This document shows positions 52,752 to 61,493 of a stretch of DNA of 64,000 nucleotides, piece after piece. Under the pieces are notes generated by a model. That model saw only the letters and a list, made by a program, of their open reading frames with translations. It did no database searches and was not told where the DNA came from. Each line of letters starts with the position of its first letter. Within the stretch, counting starts at the first letter, position 1. Source of the stretch: Alcaligenes faecalis (lineage in GTDB: Bacteria; Pseudomonadota; Gammaproteobacteria; Burkholderiales; Burkholderiaceae_B); contig NZ_CP168006.1 in assembly GCF_041521385.1 (NCBI RefSeq), forward strand, positions 3,721,590 through 3,785,589, written 5' to 3'. A program made the position numbers and the translations under genes.

Positions 52752-53300
52752 ATGTCTGGCAACAACGCTGACACGGGCAAGAGCAAAAAGATTCTGATCA
52801 TTGCTGGCCCGAACGGGGCAGGCAAGACGACGTTTGCGCGTTCTTTCCTCCCGGCCGAGGCGGAAGTGCTGCGCTTTATCAATGCAGATCTGATCGCAGC
52901 GGGCCTGTCTCCGTTTGCGCCAGAAAGCGCGGCCATCAAGGCCGGTCGTTTGATGCTGGATGAGCTGAAAGAGGCGGTTCGCCTGGGCGAGAGCTTCGCG
53001 CTGGAAACGACCTTGTCTGGCCAGGGCTATGTGCGTCATATTGAAAAATGGCAGGCGCAGGGCTATCGAGTCAGCTTGTATTTTTTAAGTCTACCCGATG
53101 CGGATATGGCGATCGCGCGGGTGGCAGAACGGGTACGTCAGGGTGGTCATAACATCCCCGAACCCGTCATTCGTCGCCGCTTTGCGGCTGGCATGAAGAA
53201 CTTCCTGCATCATTATCGGGATACCGTGGATGATTGGGTTTTGTACGATAACGCAGGTAGTGTGCCAGTCCTGTTGGAGTGGGGAGAGAAAGATGAATAA
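52752..53300 (+). CDS. Zeta-toxin-type kinase
   Basis: The 182-residue P-loop protein has Walker A AGPNGAGKTTFAR at residue 18, a FINADLIAAGL segment with the catalytic-Asp type motif, and FALETTLSG. This is the COG4185/zeta-toxin group, which phosphorylates UDP-N-acetylglucosamine or similar targets. The small gene overlapping its end by 8 bases is the likely antitoxin. Classical epsilon-zeta has antitoxin first; here the order is reversed. A housekeeping kinase role cannot be excluded. Confidence 0.82.
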   Translation: MSGNNADTGKSKKILIIAGPNGAGKTTFARSFLPAEAEVLRFINADLIAAGLSPFAPESAAIKAGRLMLDELKEAVRLGESFALETTLSGQGYVRHIEKWQAQGYRVSLYFLSLPDADMAIARVAERVRQGGHNIPEPVIRRRFAAGMKNFLHHYRDTVDDWVLYDNAGSVPVLLEWGEKDE

Positions 53301-53481
53301 AGAAGATATTTCCAAAGCAAAGAACCCGGACTTGCGGGCCTCCCTGGCCGCTCTGGAGCGTGCCGCGCAGTCGGCACGTTTTGTGGCCATGCAAACCAAT
53401 ACCTCGGTGGTGTTGGTAGAGAACGGCAAGATGATCAAGCTCTCGGCAGAGCAACTGCGGCAGGAAGTCTGCAAGAGTTGA
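53293..53481 (+). CDS. Small partner (candidate antitoxin) of the zeta-type kinase
   Basis: The 62-residue product starts at ATG 53293, inside the end of the toxin gene, preceded by GGAGAGAAAG. It reads NPDLRASLAALERAAQSARFVA and ends with a short strand-turn VVLVENGKMIKLSAEQL. No DNA-binding domain is obvious. It is unrelated by eye to epsilon. The overlap and size make it the probable antitoxin, which is inference. Confidence 0.7.
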   Translation: MNKEDISKAKNPDLRASLAALERAAQSARFVAMQTNTSVVLVENGKMIKLSAEQLRQEVCKS

Positions 53482-53702
53482 TGACGCTGGCTTGCTATCG
53501 CTGTTCTGGTCTGCTCATACGGTACTTTTATTTCTGCTGAGCGACCGATTTCTTGACGTGCTCAAGGGGGCGATGGGTCTTGTAGAGCGACCTGGGGTGG
53601 TCGCATGAATATCCATATAGCGCATTGAATTAGCCTGGAAGCAGGCTGGTGGACTGAGTTGCTACTGCAGTCTGCCAGGCACTCTTGCCATACAGATCGG
53701 CC

Positions 53703-54539
53703 TCAGACCATGCCGGCATCCTGCCCTGTATCCGGGTACTGGCTCAAGGTTGCCAAAAACTCCGAAGGCGGATAGGCAAAGGTCTTTTTAAAGGCCACTG
53801 AATATGCGCTCAGGCTTTCATAACCGCTTTCCAGCGCCGCCTGCGTGATGGACTTACCTTGCAGCAGAAACTGGATCGATGCCATCAGCCGCATCTGCTG
53901 CCGCCATTTCCCCAGATTCATCCCCGTGCTTTTCAGAAAACGCCGATGCAGGGTTTTCGGCGTCAAGGCGTAGTGTTGCGCCACCTCATCCATTGTTTTT
54001 TGCTGGGCGGGCGAGCGCACCAGATCTTCGCAAATCCGCCGCATCAACTCATCTTCCGGCCAGGGCAAATGAAAAGGCAGGGGATGCAGCACGCGCAGCT
54101 CTTCAATCAATAGCTGGCCCAGCAGTGCGTCTCGTAAAGGGGGGGGTTCTTGCGGAATCACCTGTACCAGCGCGGCAATCAGTTCACGTACCAGTGGCGT
54201 GACATGGATCACGCAATCATGGTCCGGCAATTGCGCGGCCAGAATTTCATCAAGAAACAGACCATGCACATTCACTGCGGTGGTGGCATTGAGCTGATGC
54301 GGCACACCGGGCCGCAACCAGACAGCCGTAGTAGGGGGCACCAGCCACTGACCGGTATCGGCCTGCACCAGCAGTACGCCTTGAGTGGCATACAAAAGAT
54401 GCCCACGGTGGTGGCTATGGCGGGGCACTTCATGCCCGGCGGGGTAATGTTCGATCAGCCCGCTGACCAGCAAGGGCGAGGTATCGGAGTGCGACAAGTC
54501 CAGCGCCCGCCCACCGCGCTCAGGGGATGCGTAGCCCAT
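53703..54539 (-). CDS. AraC-family regulator, cupin type
   Basis: The 278-residue protein has a cupin N-terminus (HYPAGHEVPRHSHHRGHLLY, WLRPGVPHQLNA) and a C-terminal AraC domain (YALTPKTLHRRFLKSTGMNLGKWRQ, GYESLSAYSVAFKKTFAYPPSEF). It is an intact relative of the broken gene at 2101-2487. It is divergent from the leuA leader region, but no exporter or enzyme target adjoins it. Confidence 0.88.
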   Translation of the reverse strand: MGYASPERGGRALDLSHSDTSPLLVSGLIEHYPAGHEVPRHSHHRGHLLYATQGVLLVQADTGQWLVPPTTAVWLRPGVPHQLNATTAVNVHGLFLDEILAAQLPDHDCVIHVTPLVRELIAALVQVIPQEPPPLRDALLGQLLIEELRVLHPLPFHLPWPEDELMRRICEDLVRSPAQQKTMDEVAQHYALTPKTLHRRFLKSTGMNLGKWRQQMRLMASIQFLLQGKSITQAALESGYESLSAYSVAFKKTFAYPPSEFLATLSQYPDTGQDAGMV

Positions 54540-54655
54540 GTTCAGGAATGTCCAAAAAGATAAAACAAATGACTATTTTTTGATAGAAGGCCAAGCGCCT
54601 TGCAGTCTAAAGTGCTTTTATCGTCTTCATCAAGCATTTTGGGAGTCAACCAGCT

Positions 54656-54769
54656 GTGACTCATTTGCACTTGCTATCGCTAGGCTTACTAGCCCTGACA
54701 TCCGGTCGGGGTCCGTACGCCTGTGTGTGCGAATGGTCCTATCCTGGTTTCCCCAGACCCCGACTGTAG
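54656..54769 (+). CDS. leuL: Leucine-rich leader peptide upstream of leuA (attenuator)
   Basis: A GTG at 54656, ten bases after GGGAG, opens 37 codons ending at TAG 54769. The start reads MTHLHLLSLGLLAL: seven Leu within residues 4-14, using CTA three times and TTA once, which are rare here. A 9-bp stem (GTCGGGGTC at 54705-54713 with GACCCCGAC at 54756-54764) begins about 7 bases after the last Leu codon and includes the leader's last codons. This is the design of a Leu-sensing attenuator for leuA. No T-run follows, so control may be of translation or Rho access. The frame has no other protein match. Confidence 0.7.
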   Translation: MTHLHLLSLGLLALTSGRGPYACVCEWSYPGFPRPRL

Positions 54770-54824
54770 CTAGCTCCATGGAGTAGGGAAGCCAGGTATG
54801 TCATTCCCTATATTCGAGGTTCCC

Positions 54825-56495
54825 ATGCTGACTGATCCTTCCCACAAATACCGTCCCTTTCCTGTCGTCAATTTGCCCGATCGCCAGTGGCCGCAGCGCA
54901 CCCTGAGCCAAGCGCCCGTGTGGCTGTCTACCGATTTGCGTGATGGCAACCAGGCCCTGTTCGAGCCCATGAATCGCGACCGCAAATTGCGCCTGTTTCA
55001 GGAGCTGGTTCGCATTGGTTTCAAGGAAATCGAGGTGGGTTTTCCGTCTGCCTCACAAACAGACTTTGATATTGTCCGCCAACTGATTGACGAGGGCATG
55101 ATCCCGAATGACGTCACGCCTATGGTGATCACCCAACTGCGAGAGGATCTGATTGAAACCACGGTACGCAGCGTGGCGGGGGCGCGTCGTGTGATTGTGC
55201 ATCTCTACAATGCCATCGCACCTGCGTTTCGTGAAATTGTCTTTGGTATGGAAGTGCCGCAAATCATTGACATGGTGCGGCACCATGTGGAGCTGTTCAA
55301 GCGCCTGACCGCCCAGCACCCGGAAACGGAGTGGGTGTTGCAGTACTCGCCTGAAACCTTTTGCATGGCGGAACTGGATGTGTCGCTGGCTGTCTGCAAT
55401 GCCGCTATCGATGCCTGGGATGCTGGTCCAGCTCGACCCATGATCATCAATCTGCCCACCACAGTAGAAGTGACGACCGCGAACGTCTTTGCCGATCAGA
55501 TTGAATGGATGGATCGCCATCTGGATAAACGTGAACACATCGTCCTGTCGGTACACCCGCATAACGACCGTGGCACAGGCGTTGCTTGCGCCGAACAAGC
55601 CATGCTGGCTGGTGCGCAGCGTGTCGAGGGCTGCCTGTTCGGCAATGGCGAGCGCAGCGGCAATCTGGATGTGGTGACCTTGGCTCTGAACCTGTATACC
55701 CAGGGTATTTCTCCAAACCTGGATTTCTCCGATATTTCGGCGGTGGCTCGTATTGCGGAAGAGGCGACTTCCTTGCCTATCCACCCGCGTCATCCCTATG
55801 TGGGCGATCTGGTCTTTACCGCTTTTTCCGGTTCCCATCAGGACGCGATTGCCAAGGGCTTCACGGTGCAGAAAGAAGATGCTCCATGGCGTGTGCCTTA
55901 TCTGCCGGTTGACCCCAAGGATTTGGGCCGTACTTACGACAGCATCGTGCGTGTCAACAGCCAGTCCGGCAAAGGCGGCATCGCTTTTCTGCTGCAACGC
56001 GACTACGGCATTGTGATGCCGCGCCGCATGCAAGTGGAGTTCAGCGCCCTTGTCCAGCAGATAGCCGATTCCAGCGAAACGGAATTGAACAGTCAGCAGA
56101 TCTGGGCGTTGTTCGAGAATACCTATCTGAACGCCAACGAACGCCAAGGCAGTGCGATGTATCGCGCACATCGTCTGTTCGATGTGGAACAAGGGCAGCA
56201 GGGCATAGAGCTGCAATGCGTGAATGCCAATGGCCAGACTGAAATCTATACCGGAACAGGCAATGGCCCGATTGCGGCGACGGTGGCAGCCTTGAATCTG
56301 CCTTTGCGTATCGACAGCTACGAGGAACGTAGCCTGGGTTCTGGTGCAGACGCCTGCGCAATGGCGATTGTGGAAGCGGTCATGCCGGGTGTGCCTGGAT
56401 CGAAATTTGGCGTGGGCAAGCACGCGAATATCATTACGGCCAGTGTGATGGCGGTCATGAACGCGGCGGCTCGCTTTGAGGAGGTGGAGGCATAA
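54825..56495 (+). CDS. leuA: 2-Isopropylmalate synthase
   Basis: This 556-residue enzyme condenses 2-ketoisovalerate and acetyl-CoA, the first step of leucine synthesis. The HMGL-like barrel shows STDLRDGNQALFEPM with metal/Arg residues near 35, the HPHNDRG signature near 245, and a C-terminal regulatory domain (AATVAALNLPL, GVGKHANIITASV). I prefer the ATG at 54825 (MLTDPSHKYRPFP, with GAGG upstream), as in related proteins; ATG 54798 is also usable. It is the long LeuA type. A leucine-rich leader peptide lies just upstream. Confidence 0.95.
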   Translation: MLTDPSHKYRPFPVVNLPDRQWPQRTLSQAPVWLSTDLRDGNQALFEPMNRDRKLRLFQELVRIGFKEIEVGFPSASQTDFDIVRQLIDEGMIPNDVTPMVITQLREDLIETTVRSVAGARRVIVHLYNAIAPAFREIVFGMEVPQIIDMVRHHVELFKRLTAQHPETEWVLQYSPETFCMAELDVSLAVCNAAIDAWDAGPARPMIINLPTTVEVTTANVFADQIEWMDRHLDKREHIVLSVHPHNDRGTGVACAEQAMLAGAQRVEGCLFGNGERSGNLDVVTLALNLYTQGISPNLDFSDISAVARIAEEATSLPIHPRHPYVGDLVFTAFSGSHQDAIAKGFTVQKEDAPWRVPYLPVDPKDLGRTYDSIVRVNSQSGKGGIAFLLQRDYGIVMPRRMQVEFSALVQQIADSSETELNSQQIWALFENTYLNANERQGSAMYRAHRLFDVEQGQQGIELQCVNANGQTEIYTGTGNGPIAATVAALNLPLRIDSYEERSLGSGADACAMAIVEAVMPGVPGSKFGVGKHANIITASVMAVMNAAARFEEVEA

Positions 56496-56689
56496 GCAGC
56501 CATCAAGCTGCGGTGGGCCGCGCTAGCTTCTGTGTGAATACAACGGCGCGGGCCACCTTTGACGGGTATGTGGCTCTGAGTCAGGGGGCGACTCTGCTTG
56601 AAGAATGCTTCACATAGCGAGCGGATAAAACTGCATTCACGTCCCTGGCTTACGAAAAATGGATACTCTTTATATTCAAGTAAATGCGA

Positions 56690-57160
56690 TCAAGCAGGCA
56701 GTTCGTCTTTTTGATTAACATTCTTGTCTGTGGGCAGGTCTAGATTTACCACCTGGCTTAACCAGCGTGCCACCACCTTCAGTTCATCCTCCGTGAAGCC
56801 GTCGGATAGTTGCCGGTTCAAGTCCTGCAAGGTGGATTTGGCCTTGATGCTGGCTTCTTCCCCAGCCGGAGTCAGCGTCAAACAAATCTTGCGCGTATCT
56901 GCATCATCCGTCAGGCGTTGAATCAGGCCTGCTGCCTGCATGCGTTTGGATAGCCCGGTAATCGCAGCCGGAGCCACTTGCAAGGCGCTGGCCGCTTCTC
57001 CCACCGTGACCGAGCCTTGAGAGCGAATCAAGAACAACATGCCAACCTGAGCCGCGCTGATATCTGTCCAGGCCGAAGGTTGCTTTTGAATCCAGCGCTG
57101 CAAAGCCTTGTGGGCGTGGTTCAACAAAAAGACAAATCGTGGCTGTGATTTCTGGATCAT
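56690..57160 (-). CDS. MarR-family regulator
   Basis: The 156-residue protein has a winged HTH typical of MarR (GSVTVGEAASALQVAPAAITGLSKRMQAAG, then LIQRLTDDADTRKICLTLT) flanked by dimerisation helices. It follows the S33-type hydrolase gene by 26 bases on the same strand and probably represses this pair through the GTTAAC dyad at 58086. Ligand unknown. Confidence 0.88.
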   Translation of the reverse strand: MIQKSQPRFVFLLNHAHKALQRWIQKQPSAWTDISAAQVGMLFLIRSQGSVTVGEAASALQVAPAAITGLSKRMQAAGLIQRLTDDADTRKICLTLTPAGEEASIKAKSTLQDLNRQLSDGFTEDELKVVARWLSQVVNLDLPTDKNVNQKDELPA

Positions 57161-57186
57161 TTTGGCGACGGCTGAAGGGGTATGGG

Positions 57187-58068
57187 TTAGGCGTTACGGG
57201 TTTGAGGTGGGCCGGATTCGCTTTGTGCAATCAGCCAGTCAACCACTATAGGCCAAAGTGCCTCGGCATTGCGTTTACGAAAGAAGCCCATGTGACCAAT
57301 ATGAGCCAAACCCAGCTTTTTATGCTCCAGTTGCAGCCTTTGTATAGATGCCTTGCTTAGTGGTTCCAGCAGCCGGGAAATGGCTTGCGGATTGGCCCAG
57401 GGATCATCATCAAAACCCAGAACCAGCAAAGGAATATCGACCTGGCTAGCGCGTTTTTTGGCGTCCACCTGCGGATCGTCATAAAAGTAATGGGGCTTTT
57501 GTGTCCAGCGGCTCCATTGCTGCATGACACCCCGTGGAAGGTCCTCGCCAAAGCCCAAACGCCGAGTCGGCATATAGCCGTAAAGGCCGCACAGTACAGG
57601 AGTGAGCACCCGCATGATCAAGCCCACCCGAAAGCGTTCCATAGGCTTTTCGATCAAAGCGGTGATCCCCGCATGAGACGCAATCATGACGGCTGCTTTC
57701 ACGGAACGTGTCGCGGGAGAGATAGCAATCGCATGCCCACCAACGCTATGGCCAACAGCCAACATGGGTAGACCGTTAAAACGATGGGTGACCCAGTCTG
57801 TGACGTACACCGCATCCTCCAGCATCCAGTCGGACATGGAGACATCGCATTGCCGTATGTCCTTCTGACGAGATCGGCCTATGCCCCGGTAGTCGTAGCT
57901 CAGAACAATGAAACCCAGGCTGTTCAGATGCTCAGCAAAAGGACGATAGAAATCCTGTGGAACGGCTGTGGCAGGGTGGATGATGACGCTCGCTTTGGCA
58001 TCAGCAGCTGGCCATAGGGTTGCACTGATCGGGTCTTTGCCAGCCTGCTGAATCGTCACCTGTTGCAT
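57187..58068 (-). CDS. Alpha/beta hydrolase (S33-like)
   Basis: The 293-residue protein shows an alpha/beta-hydrolase core: VIIHPATAVPQDFYRPFA, the YDYRGIGRS strand, nucleophile Ser in AVGHSVGGHAI near residue 108, Asp in FDDDPWA and a C-terminal His region HIGHMGFF. This is the serine-aminopeptidase-like or esterase group with unknown substrate. It is first of a pair with the MarR gene. Cytosolic, no signal peptide. Confidence 0.82.
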   Translation of the reverse strand: MQQVTIQQAGKDPISATLWPAADAKASVIIHPATAVPQDFYRPFAEHLNSLGFIVLSYDYRGIGRSRQKDIRQCDVSMSDWMLEDAVYVTDWVTHRFNGLPMLAVGHSVGGHAIAISPATRSVKAAVMIASHAGITALIEKPMERFRVGLIMRVLTPVLCGLYGYMPTRRLGFGEDLPRGVMQQWSRWTQKPHYFYDDPQVDAKKRASQVDIPLLVLGFDDDPWANPQAISRLLEPLSKASIQRLQLEHKKLGLAHIGHMGFFRKRNAEALWPIVVDWLIAQSESGPPQTRNA

Positions 58069-58085
58069 GCTTGTCTCTAATTTTA

Positions 58086-58099
58086 GTTAACGTGTTAAC
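58086..58099 (-). promoter_or_regulatory. Dyad operator of the hydrolase-marR pair
   Basis: GTTAACGTGTTAAC has two GTTAAC half-sites, each itself palindromic, separated by GT. It is 18 bases upstream of the hydrolase ATG, well placed for MarR repression. Confidence 0.6.
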
Positions 58100-58172
58100 G
58101 ATATTAGAGTGGCTTCAGAAGTGAGTCAATCCTGTTTCAACAGGGAAGGGGGGCCGTGGTCGCAGCCGCGCC

Positions 58173-59045
58173 TTACATCTCTTCCGCCAAGCCCTTGATC
58201 GCCTCGATATACCAAGCCTGATCATTCATCCTGTGCGTCAAAATAATCGGTGAAGTCGCCTGCGGTTCTGCTATCAAGCGATAGTGCAGATCGTTGCGCA
58301 GACGAGCCGAGGTTGGGATCAGGCACAATCCAGAATCGGCCGCCACCAGGCCCAAGGCCGCTTGAAGTTCTCCTGCTTCATAGACCTCAGCCGGGCGTAC
58401 ACCCTGATCGTGCAGCAGATGCAGAACGTGGTCTGCAAAGCTGGGTCGGGGCTCTTTGGGATACACAATCAGCTTTTGGCCTTGCACTTTTTTCAGGCTC
58501 AAAGGCGTGTCCGAATCGGCCAGATCCGAGCTGGGGGGAATGGCCAGGGCCAGTTGTTCTTCTCGCAACACCGTTCTTTGTACGGACGCATCATTCAGTC
58601 GTATCCGCCCAAAGCCCACATCAATCCGCCCCGATTTCAAGGCCTCCAACTGCTGCATGGAGGTCAGCTCCACCGTCTGCATATCCACTTCCGGATACTG
58701 ATGGCGCAGCTTGCGCATCAAGGCGGGCAGGCCACCATACAGGGTCGATGCCACAAAACCTATCGACAGGGTTTGTCGTTGATGCAGCCCGATCTGCCGT
58801 GTTGTATGCACCAGTTGATCCACCCGGCTCAATATCTGCAAGGCCTGCTCATAAAACACCCGTCCGGCTTCGGTCAGCCGCAAGGGGCGGTTATTGCGCA
58901 GCAGCAGTGTGACGCCCAGCTCTTCTTCCAGCAATTGGATTTGTCGGCTAAGCGGGGGCTGGGCCATATGCAGGCGTTCGGACGCCCGTGTGAAGTTGCG
59001 GGTTTCGGCAACGGCCACAAAATATTTGAGCTGACGTAGATCCAT
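58173..59045 (-). CDS. catR: LysR-family activator of catechol degradation
   Basis: The 290-residue protein starts MDLRQLKYFVAVAETRNFTR and has the CatR/BenM HTH (ASERLHMAQPPLSRQIQLLE) and effector domain (SIGFVASTLYGGLPALMR). It is divergent from catB with a 143-base gap carrying an ATAC-N7-GTAT dyad. The family uses cis,cis-muconate as inducer. It should activate the catB-catC operon and repress itself. Confidence 0.93.
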   Translation of the reverse strand: MDLRQLKYFVAVAETRNFTRASERLHMAQPPLSRQIQLLEEELGVTLLLRNNRPLRLTEAGRVFYEQALQILSRVDQLVHTTRQIGLHQRQTLSIGFVASTLYGGLPALMRKLRHQYPEVDMQTVELTSMQQLEALKSGRIDVGFGRIRLNDASVQRTVLREEQLALAIPPSSDLADSDTPLSLKKVQGQKLIVYPKEPRPSFADHVLHLLHDQGVRPAEVYEAGELQAALGLVAADSGLCLIPTSARLRNDLHYRLIAEPQATSPIILTHRMNDQAWYIEAIKGLAEEM

Positions 59046-59116
59046 AAGGGAAAACCATACCTAGGCTGAATCGATGGGGTTTAGTTTCTTGATTTTTAAT
59101 ATTTATATCAGAAACT

Positions 59117-59131
59117 ATACCTATAAGGTAT
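59117..59131 (+). promoter_or_regulatory. CatR/BenM-type operator
   Basis: ATACCTATAAGGTAT matches the ATAC-N7-GTAT consensus exactly and is itself a 5-5-5 dyad. It lies between catR and catB, 72 bases upstream of the chosen catB start. A half-site CATACC occurs nearer catR at about 59055. Confidence 0.8.
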
Positions 59132-59188
59132 TGAACTAGACCTATTTAGTCTTGGATATGGCTGGCTTGCTTCGTGTTCAATCAAGGC

Positions 59189-60364
59189 ATGGAACACACG
59201 CGATCTTCTCAACTCTTAGCAGCTCCAGCCCTGATCGAAAGGGTGGAGACTTTGCTGCTGGATCTGCCTACGATCCGTCCTCATCAATTGGCGATGACGA
59301 CCATGCAAGGCCAGACTTTGATGCTGGTGCGCTTGTACTGTTCGGACGGTACGGTGGGCGTCGGCGAGGGCACGACCATTGGCGGTCTGGCCTATGGCGC
59401 CGAGTCGCCCGAAGGCATGAAGCTGGCCATCGACACCTACTTCACCCCCTTGCTGCTGGGTGCCAATGCCAATGCGGTGCCGGCCATTATGGCCCGCTTG
59501 AATACGGCGATTCAGGAAAACCGATTTGCCAAAAGTGCAGTGGAAACGGCCCTGTTTGATGCCTTGGGCAAGCGCACGGGTCTGCCGGTTTCGCACTTGC
59601 TGGGTGGCCGTATGCGCGACAGCCTGCCTGTTGCCTGGACACTGGCCTCGGGTGACACCGCCAAGGATATTGATGAAGCCGAGCGCATGTTGGCGCAGGC
59701 TCGTCACCGTATTTTCAAACTCAAGATTGGTCGCCGCCCGGTAAAGGACGATGTGGCGCACGTAGCGGCTATCAAGAAAGCGATGGGTGATCGCGCCGAT
59801 GTTCGCGTGGATGTGAACATGGCCTGGAGTCCCTTGCAGGCTCAGTATGGTATGGCTGGCCTGGTCGATGCCGGGTGCTCGCTGGTGGAGCAGCCAGTGC
59901 GTCGTGCTGATGCTCTGGCCGATCTGAAAGGTCGCTTCCCGATTGCCTTGATGGCGGATGAATCCCTGACTGGCCCGGCCTCTGCCTTTGCGCTGGCCCG
60001 TGACTGTGCTGCCGACGTGTTCGCTATCAAGATTGAACAGTCCGGTGGTTTGCGTGCAGGCTTGCAAGTCGCCGCGATTGCCGAAGCCGCGGGTATTGAA
60101 TTGTATGGTGGCACCATGCTGGAAGGCGCGATCGGTACGATTGCCGCTGCCCATGTGTTTGCCACCGTGAACCAGTTGCAGTGGGGCACGGAGTTGTTCG
60201 GACCTTTGCTCTTGACCGAGGAAATCCTGGCAGAGCCCCTGAATTACAGCAATTTTGAATTACAGATACCTCAAGGGCCGGGTTTGGGTATCGTACTGGA
60301 CGAGGATCGTGTTCAGTATTTCCGCCGTGACAAGACGCAGGTCAGTGTCGGCTCGGCTGCCTAG
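59189..60364 (+). CDS. catB: Muconate cycloisomerase
   Basis: The enolase-superfamily enzyme converts cis,cis-muconate to muconolactone. IERVETLLLDLPTIRPHQL is typical for CatB. The catalytic Lys is in RIFKLKIGRR near residue 170, with metal ligands in RVDVNMAWS, LVEQPV and MADESL, and the general base in FAIKIEQSGG. I chose ATG 59189 (391 residues); a GTG at 59174 adds five residues. It starts the operon divergent from catR. Confidence 0.95.
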   Translation: MEHTRSSQLLAAPALIERVETLLLDLPTIRPHQLAMTTMQGQTLMLVRLYCSDGTVGVGEGTTIGGLAYGAESPEGMKLAIDTYFTPLLLGANANAVPAIMARLNTAIQENRFAKSAVETALFDALGKRTGLPVSHLLGGRMRDSLPVAWTLASGDTAKDIDEAERMLAQARHRIFKLKIGRRPVKDDVAHVAAIKKAMGDRADVRVDVNMAWSPLQAQYGMAGLVDAGCSLVEQPVRRADALADLKGRFPIALMADESLTGPASAFALARDCAADVFAIKIEQSGGLRAGLQVAAIAEAAGIELYGGTMLEGAIGTIAAAHVFATVNQLQWGTELFGPLLLTEEILAEPLNYSNFELQIPQGPGLGIVLDEDRVQYFRRDKTQVSVGSAA

Positions 60365-60432
60365 GCGCAATAAGAAGCCCGTCGTCGCGGCTTTGCTTGG
60401 AACACTTTTTTCAGGATATTAGGAGACACAGA

Positions 60433-61368
60433 ATGAGCGTTAAAATTTTTGACACCCCCGATGTACAGGACTTCCTGCGTTTGGCCTCTGGCCTGGATCA
60501 GCCCGGTGGCAATCCACGCGTCAAGCAGATCATGTACCGCATCATCAGCGATCTGTTCAAGACCATTGAAGATCTGGACATCACCAACGACGAGTACTGG
60601 GCAGCCGTGGCTTACCTGAACCGTCTGGGTACAGCCAGCGAAGCTGGTTTGCTTTCTCCCGGCCTGGGTTTTGACCGTTTCCTGGACATGCGCATGGACG
60701 CCATGGACAAGGAACTGGGTCTGGATAACGGTACTCCACGTACCATTGAAGGTCCGTTGTACGTGTCGGGCGCTCCTGTGGCACAAGGTTTTGTTCGCCT
60801 GGATGACGGTTCCGATACCGCTGGCGAAACCCTGATCATGCACGGTGTTGTGGCTGGTGCGGACGGCAAGCCTATCGCGGGTGCCCAGGTTGAAGTCTGG
60901 CACGCCAATACCAAAGGCTTTTACTCGCACTTTGACCCCACCGGCGAGCAACAACCCTTCAATATGCGCCGCACCATCATTACCGATGAAAACGGTCGCT
61001 ACAAGTTTCAGAGCATTGTGCCCAAGGGCTACGGCTGTCCTCCAGATGGTCCTACCCAAGGCCTGCTGAATGAGCTGGGCCGTCACGGTAACCGTCCTGC
61101 GCACATTCATTTCTTTGTGACGGCTCCTGGCCACCGCAAGCTGACCACGCAGATCAATATCGACGGTGATCCGCTGGTGTACGACGACTTCGCCTACGCG
61201 ACTCGCGATGGTCTGGTGCCACCGCTGACCGAGCACACCGATCCTGCCCGCATCGCTGCTGAAAACCTGGATGGTCCCTTTGCAGAGATCGTGTTTGATA
61301 TTGCCTTGACCCCGCTGGTCGACGGCAAGGATAACCAGATCGTGAATCGTCCACGTCTGGCTGCTTAA
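60433..61368 (+). CDS. catA: Catechol 1,2-dioxygenase
   Basis: The 311-residue intradiol dioxygenase opens catechol to cis,cis-muconate using Fe(III). Ligands of the family are visible: Tyr in the NTKGFYSHFD and RYKFQSIVPKGYGCP segments and the two His in RPAHIHFFV. The N-terminal helical dimer domain carries the usual linker. The ATG at 60433 follows AGGAGA. It is 68 bases after catB. Confidence 0.96.
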   Translation: MSVKIFDTPDVQDFLRLASGLDQPGGNPRVKQIMYRIISDLFKTIEDLDITNDEYWAAVAYLNRLGTASEAGLLSPGLGFDRFLDMRMDAMDKELGLDNGTPRTIEGPLYVSGAPVAQGFVRLDDGSDTAGETLIMHGVVAGADGKPIAGAQVEVWHANTKGFYSHFDPTGEQQPFNMRRTIITDENGRYKFQSIVPKGYGCPPDGPTQGLLNELGRHGNRPAHIHFFVTAPGHRKLTTQINIDGDPLVYDDFAYATRDGLVPPLTEHTDPARIAAENLDGPFAEIVFDIALTPLVDGKDNQIVNRPRLAA

Positions 61369-61493
61369 GTCTTGCTTCAGTCCAGCGTCTGTGTTTGCTT
61401 TGTCAAACCAGGCCCTGGGCTGACTTGTTTTTGCTGTGCCTGACGTAAGGGCTGAGCCCATCCGTAGCGTCAGTGCTTTATACGGAGAACGGA

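Noticed and set aside
53482..53702. GCGACC/GGTCGC hairpin as terminator or RNA gene
   Set aside because: The stem is short, lacks a T-run and has no recognised RNA fold; the 221-base gap otherwise holds nothing visible.
54538..54786. 82-codon frame upstream of leuA in another phase
   Set aside because: It has no ribosome site or family. The overlapping leucine-rich GTG frame has better start, codon and structure evidence.
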